A stretch of DNA of 35,182 nt from Clostridium chromiireducens (GTDB lineage Bacteria; Bacillota; Clostridia; Clostridiales; Clostridiaceae): contig NZ_MZGT01000053.1 in the NCBI RefSeq assembly GCF_002029255.1, forward strand, positions 1 through 35,182. The letters run 5' to 3'. Position 1 is the first letter of the stretch. The number at the start of each line of letters is the position of its first letter. Below the pieces are notes generated by a model that made no database searches, was not told the DNA's origin, and was given only the letters and a program-made list of their open reading frames with translations. Positions 16,445 through 25,008 of this stretch are shown here, piece after piece. Made by a program: the position numbers and the translations under genes.

Positions 16445-17283
16445 TGAATAAAAAGTCAAGAAGCACAATTCTAAGATATGTAATTTTAGTAGTAGTCGGA
16501 ATAATCATGATTTATCCAGTTGTATGGCTTTTCTTTGCTTCATTTAAAAGTAATGATGAATTATTTGGTTCGGCATCATTACTTCCTAAAGCATTTACAT
16601 GGGATTCATATATACAAGGATGGAAGGGAAGTGGACAATATGGATATAGTACATTTTTCCTTAATACAATAAAACTTGTTATACCAACTGTATTATTTAC
16701 GGTAATTTCAAGTGCTGTGGTAGCTTACGGTTTTGCAAGATTTAAGTTTCCATTTAAAAAGATATTATTTGCTCTGATGATATCTACACTGATGCTACCA
16801 AATGCGGTTGTTATCATTCCTAAATATATGCTATTTAGGGATTTAGGCTGGATTGATAGTTATAATCCATTTATTGTACCTGCGATTTTTGCCGGATATC
16901 CATTTTTTATCTTTATGTTAGTTCAGTTTTTTAGAGGTGTTCCGAGAGAATTGGATGAAGCGGCAACAATTGATGGCTGTAATTCCTTTACAATTTTTTT
17001 AAGGATTATGCTGCCTCTAAGTAAACCAGCATTATTTTCAGCAGGAATATTTCAATTTATGTGGACATGGAATGATTTCTTCAATTCCTTAGTTTATATT
17101 AATAGTGTTAACAAGTTAACGTTGCCTTTAGCACTTAGGGTATCTCTTGATGCATCAGCTTCAGTTAACTGGAATCAGATAATGGCTATGGCACTAGTAA
17201 GTATATTACCTTGTATACTAATATTCTTCTTTGCTCAGAAACATTTTGTAGAAGGAATTGCTACAACAGGCATGAAGGGATAA
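16444..17283 (+). CDS. Sugar ABC transporter permease (MalG/YtcP type)
   Basis: 279-aa second permease of the CUT1 importer with six transmembrane segments, the N-terminal pattern MIYPVVWLFFASFKSNDELF and the EAA loop ELDEAATIDGCNSFTIFLR. The ATG overlaps the upstream stop. Together with the preceding permease it forms the heterodimeric membrane channel fed by the lipoprotein encoded at 14008. The next gene starts 6 bp after its stop, so the unrecognised 657-residue protein is part of the same transcript. Confidence 0.93.
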   Translation: MNKKSRSTILRYVILVVVGIIMIYPVVWLFFASFKSNDELFGSASLLPKAFTWDSYIQGWKGSGQYGYSTFFLNTIKLVIPTVLFTVISSAVVAYGFARFKFPFKKILFALMISTLMLPNAVVIIPKYMLFRDLGWIDSYNPFIVPAIFAGYPFFIFMLVQFFRGVPRELDEAATIDGCNSFTIFLRIMLPLSKPALFSAGIFQFMWTWNDFFNSLVYINSVNKLTLPLALRVSLDASASVNWNQIMAMALVSILPCILIFFFAQKHFVEGIATTGMKG

Positions 17284-17289
17284 GTTATT

Positions 17290-19263
17290 ATGGAATTTAT
17301 CATGACGGCAAGAAGTAAGGAACAAGAGAATACTGATTATCTAACATTGCATGAACAGGGATTAAATGCTTCTGTAGAGATATTAGGCGGAAATGGGAGT
17401 ATAAAGAACCCATTTCATGCAAAAGTATTGATTAATAACGAAAATAATGCAAAGTGGTATGGAGTTATTCATGTTGAATTGCCATTCAATAAAGTAAATC
17501 CACGCTATTTCATGCCAGCATTTATGTATAGTAGAAATCGTGGTGAGTGTCCACAGAATGTTCCTAATGAGTTTCCAAGACTTAGAGAGGAGACGAAGCG
17601 CCCATCCTCACCTTGGTGGATGGTAAGAGGCGACAGGTTATCCCATCCAGTAGCCTTGGTATATGACAGTGATAAAATATACGGATTTAGTGCGAGCCCA
17701 TATTTCATAAGTAAAAGTGGAATAAAACAGCAATGGAAACCTGAAGTTGAAGGTGAATTTTATCAATATGCAGGATATACATGTTCACTATCTAAAGGAA
17801 CTGTAGGCTATACATTGGGTTATGAAAATGCACCATGGCTATTTATAAAATCACATGATGTTAGAGAAAGAGCACCACTAGGTGAGAATTGTTTTGAATT
17901 GGAGCCTGGGGAGACTGTTGAATTCACATTGGATTTATACGAATTTGACTCTAAAACAATGCTGGATGTTAATGCTGTGATTGAAGAAGTATATTATCAT
18001 TATCATCAGAATCCAAGAAATGCCAGCGATATAAGAACGACAGTTGCTGATTTGGCCCGTGCTGTTTATCAAGATGCATGGCTTCCAGAAGAGTTAAGTT
18101 ATTCTGGTCAGGTTTTTGAAGATAAGGATACTGGAGGATACAGATATAACAAAATTATATCGATTACTTGGACTAATGGATTATCAGTAGCAACACCTAT
18201 GTTAATGGCAGCTTTGCGGCTTGAGGATGAGTGTATGCGTCAGCAGGCACTATCCTGCATAGAAAATATTATAAAAAACTCCCTAAACCCTGCTAATGGG
18301 CTTCCTTATGAGGCTTATAGTGATGGAAAATGGTCAGTTAATGGATGGTGGTTCGATGGTATGCATACACCAGGACATAGTTCATACTTAATAGGACAGT
18401 CACTATTTTATATTCTTAAGGCTTATGATTATGAAAAGAGACTTAAAAACTGCCTTCATGAGGATTGGACGGCATTTGTAAAAGAAGTTCTTATGAAAGT
18501 CGAAAAGACAAAAAATACTGATGAAGAATATCCTTTTATTTTATCAGAGAAAACTGGAGCAGGTATTGAATACGATTCGTTTAGCGGCACATGGTGTATG
18601 GCAGCCTTAGGATATTATTGCTATCTTACAGGAGACAAATCACATATAGAGAGCTTAAAGAAAAGTGAAAAGCATTATTATGAGGAATACATTAAGCGTA
18701 TGGAATGTTATGGAGCACCGCTCGATACAGATAAGGCTACTGATTCTGAGGGGATTTTAGCATACATAAAAGCAGTTAAATTCCTACATACATTAACTGG
18801 GGAAAATCAATATTTAGAACACATGCGAGATGCAATATGTTATGAGTTTTCTTTTAAGTTCTGCTATAATTCTCCTGTCAAAATAGATCCACTTAGTAGA
18901 ATTGGATGGTCCAGCTGTGGAGGAAGTGTGACATCCATTGCTAATCCTCATATTCATCCAATGTCAAGTAATCTTGTAGACGAATTGCTGTATTTTGTGG
19001 AGAATAGTGAAGATAAATATGTAAGAAATCGTATGATGGATGTAATAGGCTGGGGATGTCAGACCTATAACACATATGATAGAGAATATGATTATGGAAA
19101 AAAAGGTTGGATGTCTGAGAGATTTTGTCATTGTGAAGGGCTAGTATCAGAAAAATATAGTGACGGCTCACCTGCTAGTACGTGGTTTTGCCTAATGCCA
19201 TGGGCAAGTGGATCCATTATAGATGGTCTTGCAGGATGTTATTGGGATAAATGTTTCGAATAG
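17290..19263 (+). CDS. Unrecognised 657-aa protein of the aldouronate operon, probably a carbohydrate-active enzyme
   Basis: I do not recognise the family. There is no signal peptide, so it should act in the cytoplasm on imported material. Residues about 15-225 look like a beta-sandwich (short alternating hydrophobic strands, many Tyr/Phe/Trp, PSSPWWMVRGDRLSHP at 105-120). Residues about 245-657 are helical with regularly spaced helix pairs and rich in Trp, Tyr, His and acidic residues: SITWTNGLSVATPMLMAAL (291-309), NGWWFDGMHTPGHSSYLIG (351-369), DSEGILAYIKAVKFLH (485-500) and NPHIHPMSSNLVDELLYFV (552-570). That layout recalls (alpha/alpha)6 six-hairpin glycosidases with an N-terminal sandwich. 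It starts 6 bp after the permease and precedes uxuA. A glycosidase or epimerase acting on the uronic-acid or xylose part of the imported oligosaccharide is the most economical guess. Alternatively it could act on a different hexuronate-containing glycan. Confidence 0.8.
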   Translation: MEFIMTARSKEQENTDYLTLHEQGLNASVEILGGNGSIKNPFHAKVLINNENNAKWYGVIHVELPFNKVNPRYFMPAFMYSRNRGECPQNVPNEFPRLREETKRPSSPWWMVRGDRLSHPVALVYDSDKIYGFSASPYFISKSGIKQQWKPEVEGEFYQYAGYTCSLSKGTVGYTLGYENAPWLFIKSHDVRERAPLGENCFELEPGETVEFTLDLYEFDSKTMLDVNAVIEEVYYHYHQNPRNASDIRTTVADLARAVYQDAWLPEELSYSGQVFEDKDTGGYRYNKIISITWTNGLSVATPMLMAALRLEDECMRQQALSCIENIIKNSLNPANGLPYEAYSDGKWSVNGWWFDGMHTPGHSSYLIGQSLFYILKAYDYEKRLKNCLHEDWTAFVKEVLMKVEKTKNTDEEYPFILSEKTGAGIEYDSFSGTWCMAALGYYCYLTGDKSHIESLKKSEKHYYEEYIKRMECYGAPLDTDKATDSEGILAYIKAVKFLHTLTGENQYLEHMRDAICYEFSFKFCYNSPVKIDPLSRIGWSSCGGSVTSIANPHIHPMSSNLVDELLYFVENSEDKYVRNRMMDVIGWGCQTYNTYDREYDYGKKGWMSERFCHCEGLVSEKYSDGSPASTWFCLMPWASGSIIDGLAGCYWDKCFE

Positions 19264-19434
19264 AAAGAGTTTATAATGCATATAAGTTCTAATTAATTAA
19301 ATTACTAAACGATTGAATTATTTCGGTTAACAGGATATTTAATAAATTGAGATTTGAGAATAAATAAGAAGTAATAGAGATGTTTAATCTTGGATTTAAC
19401 ATACAAAAATAAACAAAGAAAAGGTGAGAAATAT

Positions 19435-20508
19435 ATGGAAATGACATTAAGATGGTTTGGAAAAGAAGCGGATTCAGTAACACTGGAACAAATTAGACAA
19501 ATTCCTGGAGTTACAGGTGTTGTAACAACTTTATACGATACAATGCCAGGAGAGGTTTGGCCTCATGAGAGAATTAAAGCCATGAAAGCTGAAGTAGAGG
19601 CGGCTGGTCTTAGAGTAGCAGGTATAGAAAGTGTTAATATACATGATTCGATTAAAGTAGGCACACCAGATAGAGATAAATATATAGCTAATTATATTAC
19701 TACTTTAGAGAGATTAGGGCAAGAAGGTATTGATGTTGTTTGTTATAACTTTATGCCAGTATTTGATTGGACTAGATCTGACCTTGCTAAAGTAAGACCT
19801 GACGGTTCAACAGTGTTATCTTATGACCAAGAACTTGTTGATAAAATTAATCCTGAGAATTTATTATCTTCAATGGATTCAAAATCTAATGGCTTTATGC
19901 TTCCAGGCTGGGAGCCTGAACGTATGGCTAGAATTAAAGAATTATTTGAAATGTATAAGGATGTAGATAATGAGAAATTATTTAGTAATTTAAAATATTT
20001 CTTAGAAGCAATCATGCCAACCTGTGAGAAGTACAATATAAAGATGGCAATACATCCAGATGATCCAGCATGGCCAGTATTTGGATTACCAAGAATCATG
20101 ACATGTAAAGAGAATCTATTGAGACTAGTAACTATGGTAGATAGTCCATGTAATGGAGTTACGTTATGTACGGGATCTTTAGGCTCAAATATGAATAATG
20201 ACATTCCAGATATTATAAGAGCATTAAAGGGAAAAATTCATTTTGCTCATGTTAGAAATATTAAACACTATGCTCCAGGAAAATTTGATGAAGCTGCACA
20301 TCTATCCTCTGATGGATCTTTAGATATGTATGAAATTATGAAAGCCTTATATGAAATAGGGTTTAAAGGAATTGTAAGACCAGATCATGGACGTGCAATT
20401 TGGGGAGAAGTAGCTATGCCAGGATATGGACTTTATGATAGAGCACTTGGAGTGACATATTTAAATGGAATTTTAGAAAGTTTACAGAAGTCAATTCCAT
20501 TAAAATAA
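19435..20508 (+). CDS. uxuA: Mannonate dehydratase
   Basis: 357-aa cytoplasmic TIM-barrel enzyme converting D-mannonate to 2-keto-3-deoxy-D-gluconate (EC 4.2.1.8). Family motifs include LRWFG at the N-terminus, the metal and substrate residues in IHPDDPAWPVFGLPRI (about 206-221), CTGSLGSN (about 245), HVRNIKHY (about 272) and RPDHGRAIWGE (about 316). ATG at 19435 is chosen because AAAAGGTGAG ends about 7 bp before it and the protein then starts MEMTLRWFG as family members do; an in-frame TTG at 19390 has no ribosome site. It follows the 657-aa gene by 171 bp, a gap that contains TTATTTCGGTTA (19318-19329), also found before uxuB. It works with UxuB in the glucuronate branch. Confidence 0.95.
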   Translation: MEMTLRWFGKEADSVTLEQIRQIPGVTGVVTTLYDTMPGEVWPHERIKAMKAEVEAAGLRVAGIESVNIHDSIKVGTPDRDKYIANYITTLERLGQEGIDVVCYNFMPVFDWTRSDLAKVRPDGSTVLSYDQELVDKINPENLLSSMDSKSNGFMLPGWEPERMARIKELFEMYKDVDNEKLFSNLKYFLEAIMPTCEKYNIKMAIHPDDPAWPVFGLPRIMTCKENLLRLVTMVDSPCNGVTLCTGSLGSNMNNDIPDIIRALKGKIHFAHVRNIKHYAPGKFDEAAHLSSDGSLDMYEIMKALYEIGFKGIVRPDHGRAIWGEVAMPGYGLYDRALGVTYLNGILESLQKSIPLK

Positions 20509-20526
20509 ATACTTGAGGATGTGGAG

Positions 20527-20563
20527 ATAACCGAAAGGACAGCTATACTGTTATTTCGGTTAT
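20527..20563 (+). other. Hairpin between uxuA and uxuB
   Basis: ATAACCGAAA (20527-20536) pairs perfectly with TTTCGGTTAT (20554-20563), and ACAG/CTGT extends it inside after a 2x2 internal loop. No T run follows, so mRNA processing or stability, or a protein-binding operator, is more likely than termination. Confidence 0.5.
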
Positions 20564-20610
20564 TAATATAATTAAGTATTTATAACTAGTAAGATAGGTG
20601 GGTGAAATAA

Positions 20611-22248
20611 ATGTTGGAGTTAAACAGTAGCGGAATTAAAAATAAAGAAGATTGGGAGAAGAACGGATTTAATCTCCCTAAATTTGATAGAAGGACAGTT
20701 ATAAATAATACAAAAGAAAATCCTACTTGGATTCATTTTGGAGCCGGGAATATTTTCAGATCATTTCCAGCAGCATTGCAGCAAAATCTTTTGAATGAAG
20801 GGAAAACAGACAAAGGAATCATTGTGGCTGAGGGATATGATTATGAAATCATAGAAAAAATAAACAAAAAGCATGATGACTTAAGTTTAATGGTAATTTT
20901 AAAGGCTGATGGAAACATTGAAAAAACAGTTATTGGAAGTATTGTCGAATCTCTTACTGTTAATAGTGATAATGTAAATGACTTCGAGAGATTAAAAGAA
21001 ATTTTTAGAAATCCTTCCTTACAGATGGTGAGTTTTACTATAACAGAAAAGGGATACAGTCTTGTTGACAAAGATGAAAATTTTATTTCGGAAGTAGTTG
21101 AAGATTTTAATAACGGTCCAAGCAAGCCTAAGAGTTATATTGGTAAGATGACTGCTTTATGTTATGAAAGATATCTTAACGGAAAGAGTCCAATTGCGTT
21201 AGTAAGTATGGATAACTGCTCTCATAACGGTACAAAATTATACAATGCAGTTAGTACTTTTGCAGAAAAATGGACTGATAATGGAAAAGCAGAAGACGGT
21301 TTTTTAGATTATATTAATGATCCAAGCTGCGTATCATTTCCTTGGTCCATGATCGATAAAATTACACCAAGACCAGATGATGGTGTAAAAAATATGCTTA
21401 TAGACAGTGGCTTTTTAGATGCAGAGCCTATAGTAACTTCTAAAAATACTTATGTAGCTTCCTTTACAAATGCAGAAGAAGCTGAATATTTAGTAATTGA
21501 AGATACTTTTCCAAATGGAAGGCCATGTCTTGAAGAGGCTGGAGTTAAGTTTACTGATAGAAATACAGTAGACAGAGTGGAAAAGATGAAGGTTTGTACG
21601 TGTTTAAATCCACTACATACTGCATTAGCTGTATTTGGATGTTTATTATCTTATACTAAGATTTATAAAGAAATGGAAGCACCAGAATTAAAAGCACTAG
21701 TAGAAAAGGTTGGATATTTAGAAGGACTTCCAGTAGTTGTTGACCCTAAAATTATAAGTCCAAAAGCTTTTTTAGATGAAGTTTTAACTAAGAGAATACC
21801 AAATCCTTTTATGCCGGATACACCGCAAAGAATTGCTACAGATACTTCACAAAAGATGCCTATACGTTTCGGAGAAACAATTAAGGCATATATAAATAAT
21901 CCGAAACTAGAGGTAAGTGAATTGAAGTTTATTCCTTTAGTAATTGCAGGCTGGTGTAGATATTTACTAGGTGTTGATGACAATGGAAATAAATTTGAAA
22001 TTAGCCCTGATCCAATGCTAGCGACTTTAAGAGAACATCTTGATGGAATTAGGCTTGGACAAAAGGGACCATTTCATGAGAAATTAAAACCGATTCTTTC
22101 AAATGAGAAGATTTTTGGAGTGAATTTATATGAAGTTGGTTTAGGAAAATTAGTAGAAACATATTTTGAGGAAATGGTAGAGGCCAAGGGTTCAGTAAGA
22201 GTAACTTTAAGAAATAAGTTGAAATATAACCAATGTAATTTATATTAA
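20611..22248 (+). CDS. uxuB: Fructuronate reductase (mannitol dehydrogenase family)
   Basis: 545-aa NAD(P)-dependent polyol/uronate dehydrogenase, expected to interconvert D-fructuronate and D-mannonate (EC 1.1.1.57). The dinucleotide-binding loop is IHFGAGNIFRSF (41-52). VSMDNCSHNG (about 195-204) is the family's conserved MDN region, followed by WSMIDKITPRP. The C-terminal mannitol-dehydrogenase domain starts near residue 300, with KVCTCLNPLHTALAVFGCLL. It is longer than the roughly 490-aa enterobacterial UxuB. TAGGTGGGTGA precedes the ATG. Position between uxuA and the alpha-glucuronidase supports fructuronate rather than mannitol or tagaturonate as substrate. Glucuronate isomerase (uxaC), needed to make fructuronate, is not in the window. 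Confidence 0.88.
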   Translation: MLELNSSGIKNKEDWEKNGFNLPKFDRRTVINNTKENPTWIHFGAGNIFRSFPAALQQNLLNEGKTDKGIIVAEGYDYEIIEKINKKHDDLSLMVILKADGNIEKTVIGSIVESLTVNSDNVNDFERLKEIFRNPSLQMVSFTITEKGYSLVDKDENFISEVVEDFNNGPSKPKSYIGKMTALCYERYLNGKSPIALVSMDNCSHNGTKLYNAVSTFAEKWTDNGKAEDGFLDYINDPSCVSFPWSMIDKITPRPDDGVKNMLIDSGFLDAEPIVTSKNTYVASFTNAEEAEYLVIEDTFPNGRPCLEEAGVKFTDRNTVDRVEKMKVCTCLNPLHTALAVFGCLLSYTKIYKEMEAPELKALVEKVGYLEGLPVVVDPKIISPKAFLDEVLTKRIPNPFMPDTPQRIATDTSQKMPIRFGETIKAYINNPKLEVSELKFIPLVIAGWCRYLLGVDDNGNKFEISPDPMLATLREHLDGIRLGQKGPFHEKLKPILSNEKIFGVNLYEVGLGKLVETYFEEMVEAKGSVRVTLRNKLKYNQCNLY

Positions 22249-22269
22249 GAAAGAAGAGTTGATATTGTT

Positions 22270-24375
22270 ATGATAAATAAGAAAAGTAAATTATATTTAG
22301 GATGGTTAAGTCACAGTAAGAGTGAAAATAGCAAATATAAAAAATATCTTGAAAATATTTTGGTTTTGTATAAAAGTGAAATTATAGATTCTGCTTTATC
22401 TGAAATTAGGAGAGCATTTGAACAAATCAGCAATAATAAATCTCAAGCAATTTATGAAAATGAAAAAGATGTTAAGGGTATTGAGTACATAAAATTAGAG
22501 AAAGTACAAGATGACGCCTTAATTAATGACGGATATAAGATAAAACATGAGATTATTAGTGAGAAAGAAAAATGTATAAGTGTTTTAGCTAATAGCGATA
22601 TTGGTATTCTTTATGGAGTATTTGCATTATTACGTTTGTTTGAACAAAATAAGCAGCTTGAAGGCATACAAATTATAGATAATCCAAAGAAAGCTATAAG
22701 GATCATAAATCATTGGGATAACATGGATGGAACTATTGAGCGTGGCTTTGCAGGTGCTTCTGTACTATTTGAAAGCTGCCGAAACAAAGATATTATGAAA
22801 GATGTTATGGATGTAATAGGCGGCATAACAGCAACTAATAATGCACTAAGAAAAGCTTTTAATGACGATTATAAGGTAGCATCTGATTTAGATAGGATTA
22901 ATGATTATGCAAGAATGCTTTCTTCTGTTGGAATTAATGGAGCTATTATAAATAATACTAATGTTCATGCAGCAGAAACTTACTTAATAGACAATAAAAT
23001 TAATATTGTAAAAACTATTAGCGAAATATTTGATAGATGGGGTATTAAAACTTACCTAAGTATTAATTTTGCAGCGCCAATTACCCTTGGAGATCTACAA
23101 ACTTCAGATCCATTAGATAATGATGTTATAGAATGGTGGAAGAGAAAAACAGAGTATGTATATAGTGTAATTCCAAATCTAGGTGGATTTATGGTAAAAG
23201 CAGATTCGGAAGGAAGACCAGGTCCCTTCACTTATGGACGTAATCATGCAGATGGAGCAAATATGCTTGCAAGTGCACTTTCACCATATGGAGGAAGATT
23301 AATATGGAGATGTTTTGTATATAACTGCAAACAAGATTGGCGAGATCACTCAATAGATAGAGCTAAGGCTGCATATGATTGCTTTACGCCATTAGATGGA
23401 CAATTTTTAGATAATGTATACCTTCAAATTAAAAACGGTCCAATGGACTTCCAAGTTAGAGAACCAATATCACCACTATTTGGAGTAATGGACAAAACAA
23501 ATAAATTAATGGAATTTCAAATAACTCAAGAATATACAGGTCAACAAAAACATGTATGCTTTTTAATTCCTTGGTGGAAAGAGATATTGAGCACTCCAAC
23601 GTATGCAAATCATGGCAAGACAAATGAAAGCAGTGTAGCTAATAGAATTGATGGAATTGCAGCAATAGTTAATGTAGGAAACGATGAAAATTGGACAGGC
23701 CATTTTTTAGCTCAAGCTAATCTTTATGGATATGGACGTCTTGCTTGGAATAGCGATATTAGTAGTGAAGAGATTGTAGAAGAATGGATCAGCCTTACTT
23801 TTGGCCATAATCCAATAGTTGTGAAAAACGTGAAAGATATATTAATGAATTCTTGGGATGCTTATGAAAAGTATACATCACCACTTGGCATAGGCTGGAT
23901 GGTAGCAGCAGGGCATCATTATGGACCAGATGTTGATGGATATGAATTTTCACCTTGGGGAACCTATCATAGAGCAGACTGCAGAGGGATTGGAATTGAT
24001 CGTACTTTAGAAAGTGGGACAGGTTATGCAGGACAATATAATGAACCACTTAAGAGTCAATATAATGACTTAGAGGCGTGTTCGGATGAATTGCTATTAT
24101 TTTTCCATCATGTGCCTTATACTCATGTATTGAAATCTGGAAAAACAGTAATTCAGCATATCTATGATACACATTTTGAAGGGTTCGAAGCAGTAGAAGT
24201 ATTTGCTAATAAATGGAAGGGGTTGAAAGGCATTATTGATGAAAAAGTATATGAACACGTACTTGAACGACTTAATATACAATTAAATAGCGCTAGAGAT
24301 TGGAGAGATCAAGTTAACACATATTTTTATAGAATGTCTGGAATAGAGGACGAGAAGAAAAGAAAAATATACTAA
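22270..24375 (+). CDS. aguA: Intracellular GH67 alpha-glucuronidase
   Basis: 701-aa inverting exo-glycosidase that removes terminal (4-O-methyl-)D-glucuronic acid from aldouronates such as MeGlcA-xylotriose (EC 3.2.1.139). There is no signal peptide, so it acts on imported fragments. Family stretches are KADSEGRPGPFTYGRNHADG, NGPMDFQVREPISPLFG, MEFQITQEY and DENWTGHFLAQANLYGYGRL. By spacing, the catalytic acid is Glu314 and the paired base residues Asp393 and Glu421. The intervals (79 and 28 residues) equal those I recall for the Geobacillus stearothermophilus enzyme (Glu285, Asp364, Glu392). It follows uxuB by 21 bp with a modest AAGAAGAG ribosome site, and is the last gene of the operon. 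The palindromic elements begin about 40 bp after its stop. Confidence 0.95.
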   Translation: MINKKSKLYLGWLSHSKSENSKYKKYLENILVLYKSEIIDSALSEIRRAFEQISNNKSQAIYENEKDVKGIEYIKLEKVQDDALINDGYKIKHEIISEKEKCISVLANSDIGILYGVFALLRLFEQNKQLEGIQIIDNPKKAIRIINHWDNMDGTIERGFAGASVLFESCRNKDIMKDVMDVIGGITATNNALRKAFNDDYKVASDLDRINDYARMLSSVGINGAIINNTNVHAAETYLIDNKINIVKTISEIFDRWGIKTYLSINFAAPITLGDLQTSDPLDNDVIEWWKRKTEYVYSVIPNLGGFMVKADSEGRPGPFTYGRNHADGANMLASALSPYGGRLIWRCFVYNCKQDWRDHSIDRAKAAYDCFTPLDGQFLDNVYLQIKNGPMDFQVREPISPLFGVMDKTNKLMEFQITQEYTGQQKHVCFLIPWWKEILSTPTYANHGKTNESSVANRIDGIAAIVNVGNDENWTGHFLAQANLYGYGRLAWNSDISSEEIVEEWISLTFGHNPIVVKNVKDILMNSWDAYEKYTSPLGIGWMVAAGHHYGPDVDGYEFSPWGTYHRADCRGIGIDRTLESGTGYAGQYNEPLKSQYNDLEACSDELLLFFHHVPYTHVLKSGKTVIQHIYDTHFEGFEAVEVFANKWKGLKGIIDEKVYEHVLERLNIQLNSARDWRDQVNTYFYRMSGIEDEKKRKIY

Positions 24376-24417
24376 AATAGAATGAAAGGCACTAGTGCTA
24401 AAAATACAATTTTTATA

Positions 24418-24692
24418 GATAAACAAACTAAAACTTAGACTTATGAGATAACTTACCGAAATTATAAACATTTTTATTCCGAAAAACTATGAAAATATCG
24501 CTGAAGGTTCTAAGTTGCAGGTTGTATCCACTTTAGCATGCTCCAACTTTCAGTTTGACAAGCTAAAGCGGAACAACCTACAACTAAGTACCTTTAACAG
24601 CTCATTTTCAAATGTTTTCTCCACAAAAATGTTTATAATTTCTAGTGAAGATATCAACTTAAAGTTCTAGCAAATTTGTAAATATGTTTATC
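24418..24692 (+). repeat. Long imperfect palindromic element, copy A
   Basis: About 275 bp centred near 24550. It includes a perfect 18-bp inverted pair (24458-24475 with 24625-24642), further matching arms inside (24500-24538 with 24561-24601) and outside (GATAAACA at 24418 with TGTTTATC at 24685). The loop 24536-24563 matches the reverse complement of the loop in copy B at 24 of 28 positions, so A and B are homologous and oppositely oriented. No coding frame is evident. It could be a MITE-like mobile repeat or a transcribed hairpin RNA behind aguA. Confidence 0.75.
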
Positions 24693-24723
24693 GCATAAGT
24701 CAAATGCTTGATTTGGATATCTA

Positions 24724-24992
24724 TATAGGGTTCCTCGCTAAGAACTTAAAGTATGCTCAACCTAGAAATTGAATACATGTTTGTGAAATAGGCATTTGAA
24801 AATAGGCTGGTTAGGTTCTTAATGGCTGGTTGTTCCATGTACTGCTTGTCACAATGAAATTGGGAGCATGCAGAAATGGTGCAACCAGCCATTTAGAACC
24901 TTTCAGCTTATTTTCATAGCCCTATGGAATAAACATGTATTCAATTTCGGTGAGTATACACATAAGTTCGATTATCATTGCGGAACCCTATA
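24724..24992 (-). repeat. Long imperfect palindromic element, copy B
   Basis: About 269 bp centred near 24857. It has a perfect 11-bp terminal inverted pair TATAGGGTTCC / GGAACCCTATA (24724-24734 with 24982-24992) and a perfect 18-bp pair (24765-24782 with 24931-24948). Inner arms include ATGGCTGGTTG (24822-24832) with CAACCAGCCAT (24882-24892), and GAAAATAGGCTG with CAGCTTATTTTC. Strand is given relative to copy A by the conserved loop 24844-24871. It ends 16 bp before the stop of the minus-strand exporter gene and may also serve as its terminator. Confidence 0.75.
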
Positions 24993-25008
24993 ATAAAGTT
25001 TCATCTTA

